Shown: in pieces, positions 5,724 through 8,387 of the stretch
Position numbering within the stretch: the first letter of the stretch is position 1
Layout: every line of letters begins with the position of its first letter
Assembly: GCA_021780975.1 (NCBI GenBank)
Contig: JAJXXS010000093.1
Location: 1 to 8,387, forward strand
Length of the DNA: 8,387 bases
Source of the DNA: Pseudomonadota bacterium
GTDB taxonomy: Bacteria; Pseudomonadota; Gammaproteobacteria; Burkholderiales; Thiobacillaceae
Reading direction: 5' to 3'
Position numbers and translations under genes: made by a program
The notes under the pieces: generated by a model
The model's input: the letters and a program-made list of their open reading frames with translations, nothing else
Told to the model about the DNA's origin: nothing
Databases searched by the model: none

Positions 5724-6932
5724 GTGCGCAAATTCCTGAGCGTCCTGACGTTGAGCTTCGCTGCCATGTCATCCCTCCCCGCCCATGGGGAGAACATCCA
5801 ACTGCAAAGCAACGCGCCTGATCGCTATACGGTGGTGAAGGGCGACACCCTTTGGCACATCTCCGGAAAATTCCTCAAAAAGCCATGGCTGTGGCCACGC
5901 ATCTGGGGCCTCAACAAGGACACCATCAAGAATCCGCACTGGATCTACCCAGGAGATATCGTTGTGCTCGATCGTTCGGGCCCTGAGCCGCGGCTGTCGG
6001 TGATCCAGAGCGGCTCGCATGGCCTGCCGGTGGTGAAGATCAACCCCGAAGAGCGCATCACGCCGATCGAGAACGCTGCCATCCCGACCATACCCATGAG
6101 CGCCATCCAGCCTTTCCTGAGCCAGCCGCGCGTGGTCGAGAAGGGGGGCCTGGATCACGCTCCTTTCATCCTTGGCACCAACCAGGAACGCATGATCCTG
6201 GGCGAAGGCGACGATGTCTACGCCACCGGCGGCCCGGCGGGGGTGAAGCGCTGGAACATACTGCGCATGGGGCCGCCGCTCAAGGATCCCGTGAGCGGCG
6301 AGGTGCTCGGCTACGAGGTGAAGTACCTGGGTGATGCGCGCACCATCCGGGAAGGGGCGCCGCAAAAACTCCTCATCACCCGTTCCGTGGAGGAGATCAA
6401 GCCGGGCGACAAATTGGAGCCGGCGCAGAACGTGAACGTTTTCGAATATGTTCCGAGCGCACCAGCCAAACCGGTGGATGGCCGCATCATCGCCGCTTAT
6501 GGCGGCTTTGCGGAGCCGGCCCGCTACCAGACGGTGGTGGTTGACCTCGGCCGCCGCAACGGCTTGGTGCCCGGCAATGTGCTGGCCATTTACCGTACGG
6601 GCGCCGCGGTGAAGCTGACTTCCGCGCAGCGCAAGGATCTGGCCTGGGTGGGCGGGGCCGAGGGTGGCGCCAAGCCCAAGGACGGTGCCTGGCTCGAGAG
6701 CGACATCCGCTGCCTGGCAAGCACTGGCCATGTCAGTTGGAGCAGTTCGCCGTCGCAGGATGCCTTCCGGACGACCTGTTTGACCACCTCCAGCCCCGGC
6801 GATTCGGTCAAGCTGCCGGATGCCCGCAGCGGTCTACTGATGGTCTACGAAGTCTTTGACAAGGTTTCCTACGGCCTGATCCTGGACGCCGATGGCCCTG
6901 TATACCTGCTCGACACGGTCAAGAATCCTTGA
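5724..6932 (+). CDS. tsaP: LysM-domain periplasmic protein, TsaP-like (type IV pilus secretin-associated)
   Basis: The 402-residue product starts with a clean Sec signal peptide (MRKFLSVLTLSFAAMSSLPA, then HGEN). A LysM domain at about 35-83 follows (YTVVKGDTLWHIS ... WIYPGDIVVL), with the tryptophan-rich insertion (KPWLWPRIWGLN) usual for this family; it should bind peptidoglycan. The C-terminal half, from about residue 253, resembles a FlgT-like beta domain (VVVDLGRRNGLVPGNVLAIYR ... GLLMVYEVFDKVSYGLIL). Signal, LysM and FlgT-like C terminus is the layout of TsaP, which helps anchor the type IV pilus secretin in Neisseria and Myxococcus. The Pseudomonas relative also lies beside def and dprA. 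The TsaP role is inferred from layout and neighbours, and some relatives are annotated only as LysM proteins. Residues of about 307-358 look like an insertion within the C-terminal domain and carry two cysteines. A strong terminator follows 18 bp after the stop. Confidence 0.85.
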   Translation: MRKFLSVLTLSFAAMSSLPAHGENIQLQSNAPDRYTVVKGDTLWHISGKFLKKPWLWPRIWGLNKDTIKNPHWIYPGDIVVLDRSGPEPRLSVIQSGSHGLPVVKINPEERITPIENAAIPTIPMSAIQPFLSQPRVVEKGGLDHAPFILGTNQERMILGEGDDVYATGGPAGVKRWNILRMGPPLKDPVSGEVLGYEVKYLGDARTIREGAPQKLLITRSVEEIKPGDKLEPAQNVNVFEYVPSAPAKPVDGRIIAAYGGFAEPARYQTVVVDLGRRNGLVPGNVLAIYRTGAAVKLTSAQRKDLAWVGGAEGGAKPKDGAWLESDIRCLASTGHVSWSSSPSQDAFRTTCLTTSSPGDSVKLPDARSGLLMVYEVFDKVSYGLILDADGPVYLLDTVKNP

Positions 6933-6950
6933 GCGGCCGGAGCCTGGCGG

Positions 6951-6984
6951 AAAAAAACGGCAGGCAACCGCCTGCCGTTTTTTT
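6951..6984 (+). terminator. Strong rho-independent terminator after the LysM gene
   Basis: A 15-bp perfect stem has arms at 6951-6965 and 6970-6984 and an AACC loop. The core CGGCAGGC/GCCTGCCG is followed by seven T and preceded by seven A, so it could also work in the opposite direction. It lies between the LysM gene and dprA, and only 19 bp separate the T run from the dprA ATG. Confidence 0.93.
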
Positions 6985-7003
6985 GTTGAGTTAGCCTGTT
7001 GCC

Positions 7004-8083
7004 ATGGCCGCTGATCGGCATGTTTCCGAAGCATTGCTGCGCATAGCGCTCGTTCCCGGCTTGGGAGAGAGCCATTTGCGCGCCCTGCTGGCGGCCTTCG
7101 GCAGCGCGGAGGCCGTGCTTGCTGCGCCTGACGCGGCGTTGGCGCCCTATCTCTCTGCCAAGCTCAGAGAAGGATGGGCGCGCGGAGCGGATGCCGCGCT
7201 GCTGGAAAAAACCCTGGCCTGGCTGATCCAGCCGGGACGGTTTTTGCTGACCCTGGCGGACGCCGATTATCCGCCAATGCTGCGCGAGATCAGCGACCCG
7301 CCACCCCTGCTTTACGGCGTGGGGCGCCGCGAACTGCTGGGCAACGCCTGTCTTGGGGTGGTCGGCTCGCGTCAAGCCACGCCGCAGGGGGAGCAAAATG
7401 CCGAGGCCTTTGCCGAGGTTCTGGCGCAGGCAGGTTTCACCGTGGTGAGCGGGCTGGCGCTCGGCATCGACGGCGCGGCCCATCGCGGCGCCCTCAGAGG
7501 GACGGGCTCGACCATCGCCGTGGTCGGCACTGGCCTCAACCTCGTCTACCCTGCGCGCCACAAGGCCCTTGCCCACCGCATCGCCGAAGAGGGGCTCATG
7601 CTCTCCAGCTTTGCGCTGGATACCCCATCCGCCGCAGGGCACTTCCCGAGCCGCAACCGCATCATCAGTGGCCTGTCACGCGGCGTGCTGGTGGTCGAAG
7701 CGGCCTTGTCCTCTGGCTCGCTCATCACCGCCCGGCAGGCGCTGGAACAGGGGCGCGAGGTTTTTGCCGTGCCCGGGTCCATACATTCGCCCCATTCGAA
7801 GGGTTGCCATGCGCTCATCAAGCAGGGAGCCAAGCTGGTGGAATCGGCCGCCGACATACTTGAGGAACTCGCCTGGCCGGTGATGCCGCCGCTGCACGCG
7901 GCAGGGGAGGCGACGGATGCCGATCCCGTGCTGCAAGCCCTGGGCTTTGACCCGCTAGACCTGGAAACGCTGGCCGGCCGTCTCGGGTTGACGGTGGAAG
8001 TGCTATCGGTCAAGCTGTTGGCGCTTGAATTGGAGGGCGCCGTGGCGAGGCTTCCCGGTGGGCGTTATCAACGCTTGGCCTGA
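7004..8083 (+). CDS. dprA: DNA-processing protein DprA (Smf)
   Basis: DprA binds incoming single-stranded DNA during natural transformation, protects it and loads RecA. The 359 residues form the usual three parts. An N-terminal helical SAM/HhH-like region covers about 1-75 (LRIALVPGLGESHLRALL). The Rossmann-like DprA domain covers about 80-290, with GVVGSRQATPQG at 118-129, SGLALGIDGAAH, GTGLNLVYPARH, FPSRNRIISGLS and SSGSLITARQAL. A C-terminal winged-helix domain (DprA_WH) follows from about 305 (LETLAGRLGLTVEVLSVKLLALELEGAVARL). Asn stands where many homologues have Asp in the GTGLD motif. The ATG at 7004 fits the family N terminus but has no clear ribosome-binding site and lies 19 bp after a strong terminator. 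smg follows 18 bp downstream and probably shares the transcript. DprA is also conserved in species not known to be transformable, so competence is possible but not shown. Confidence 0.97.
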   Translation: MAADRHVSEALLRIALVPGLGESHLRALLAAFGSAEAVLAAPDAALAPYLSAKLREGWARGADAALLEKTLAWLIQPGRFLLTLADADYPPMLREISDPPPLLYGVGRRELLGNACLGVVGSRQATPQGEQNAEAFAEVLAQAGFTVVSGLALGIDGAAHRGALRGTGSTIAVVGTGLNLVYPARHKALAHRIAEEGLMLSSFALDTPSAAGHFPSRNRIISGLSRGVLVVEAALSSGSLITARQALEQGREVFAVPGSIHSPHSKGCHALIKQGAKLVESAADILEELAWPVMPPLHAAGEATDADPVLQALGFDPLDLETLAGRLGLTVEVLSVKLLALELEGAVARLPGGRYQRLA

Positions 8084-8101
8084 TACAGACAGAATACATA
8101 G

Positions 8102-8387
8102 ATGTTCGAAATCCTGGTTTACCTTTACGAAAGCTATCGTTCCGCGCGGCTCGCCCCGGACCGGGCCAGTCTGGAACGGCGCCTCTTTGCCGCCGGCTTC
8201 GAGGAGAAGGACATCGGTTATGCCCTCGACTGGTTCGCCCGCATGGCAGATGCGCCCACCCATCCGCGCCTGGCGGAACTCGTGGCCGAACGCCACTGGG
8301 CGCCTGAGGAACGGCGCCAGCTTTCCCCCGAGTGCCTGGGGGAACTGGAAAGCCTGGACCGCGGTGGCGTTCTCGATCCGGAATCGC
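8102..8387 (+). CDS. smg: Smg family protein (DUF494), N-terminal part (cut by window edge)
   Basis: The first 95 codons are present and the frame is open to the end of the window. The N terminus, MFEILVYLYESYRS, then LERRLFAAGFEEKDIGYALDWFARMAD, matches Smg (DUF494), a small helical protein of unknown function encoded beside dprA in E. coli and many proteobacteria. The GFEEKDI turn and the YALDW helix are typical. The ATG lies 18 bp after the dprA stop, with no strong ribosome-binding site, so it is probably cotranscribed with dprA. In betaproteobacteria topA commonly comes next, which would fall outside the window. No enzymatic motif is visible. Confidence 0.9.
   Translation, partial: MFEILVYLYESYRSARLAPDRASLERRLFAAGFEEKDIGYALDWFARMADAPTHPRLAELVAERHWAPEERRQLSPECLGELESLDRGGVLDPES

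Noticed and set aside
5769..6731. 320-codon open frame on the minus strand opposite the LysM gene
   Set aside because: It lies wholly within the LysM/TsaP-like gene, which has a strong ribosome-binding site, signal peptide and LysM motif. The antisense product resembles nothing recognisable.
1..8387. Mobile elements, CRISPR arrays, tRNA or rRNA genes, defence genes
   Set aside because: No transposase, integrase, regular repeats or RNA gene signature was found. Nearly all the sequence is explained by conserved housekeeping genes with matching codon use.

Overview
The window is an ordinary chromosomal housekeeping region. The organism is a high-GC Gram-negative, most likely a betaproteobacterium of the Rhodocyclales/Nitrosomonadales kind. 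I infer this from high G/C at third codon positions, from the gene order def-fmt-htpX-rsmB-DUF4390-ntrY on one strand with a LysM gene, dprA and smg diverging from it, and from the NtrY-type kinase downstream of rsmB. This is recognition of gene order and protein families, not a database match. I see no IS element, phage gene, CRISPR array, tRNA or rRNA.

Minus strand, about 5595 down to 1: def (peptide deformylase) and fmt (methionyl-tRNA formyltransferase) carry out the two ends of the N-formylmethionine cycle. They are followed by htpX (membrane zinc protease), rsmB (16S rRNA m5C methyltransferase), a secreted DUF4390 protein, and an NtrY-type sensor kinase cut by the left edge of the window. 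htpX and rsmB overlap by 11 bp, and the DUF4390 gene and ntrY overlap by an ATGA. The DUF4390 start lies close to the rsmB stop. These four genes therefore look translationally coupled. An 81-bp gap before htpX holds a good match to a heat-shock (sigma-32) promoter, so htpX and the genes after it may have their own stress-induced promoter.

Divergent intergenic region, 5596-5723: 128 bp, richer in A/T than the genes around it, with several short perfect dyads and no convincing sigma-70 promoter by eye.

Plus strand, 5724 to 8387: a periplasmic LysM protein resembling the type IV pilus secretin-associated protein TsaP, then a strong rho-independent terminator, then dprA (DNA protection during natural transformation), then smg (DUF494), cut by the right edge. 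TsaP-like and DprA functions both connect to type IV pili and DNA uptake, so this side may have a competence theme.

I found no undescribed system. The points most worth checking are the heat-shock-like promoter before htpX, the terminator placed 19 bp before the dprA start, the dyads between def and the LysM gene, and a cysteine-bearing insertion-like segment in the LysM protein.
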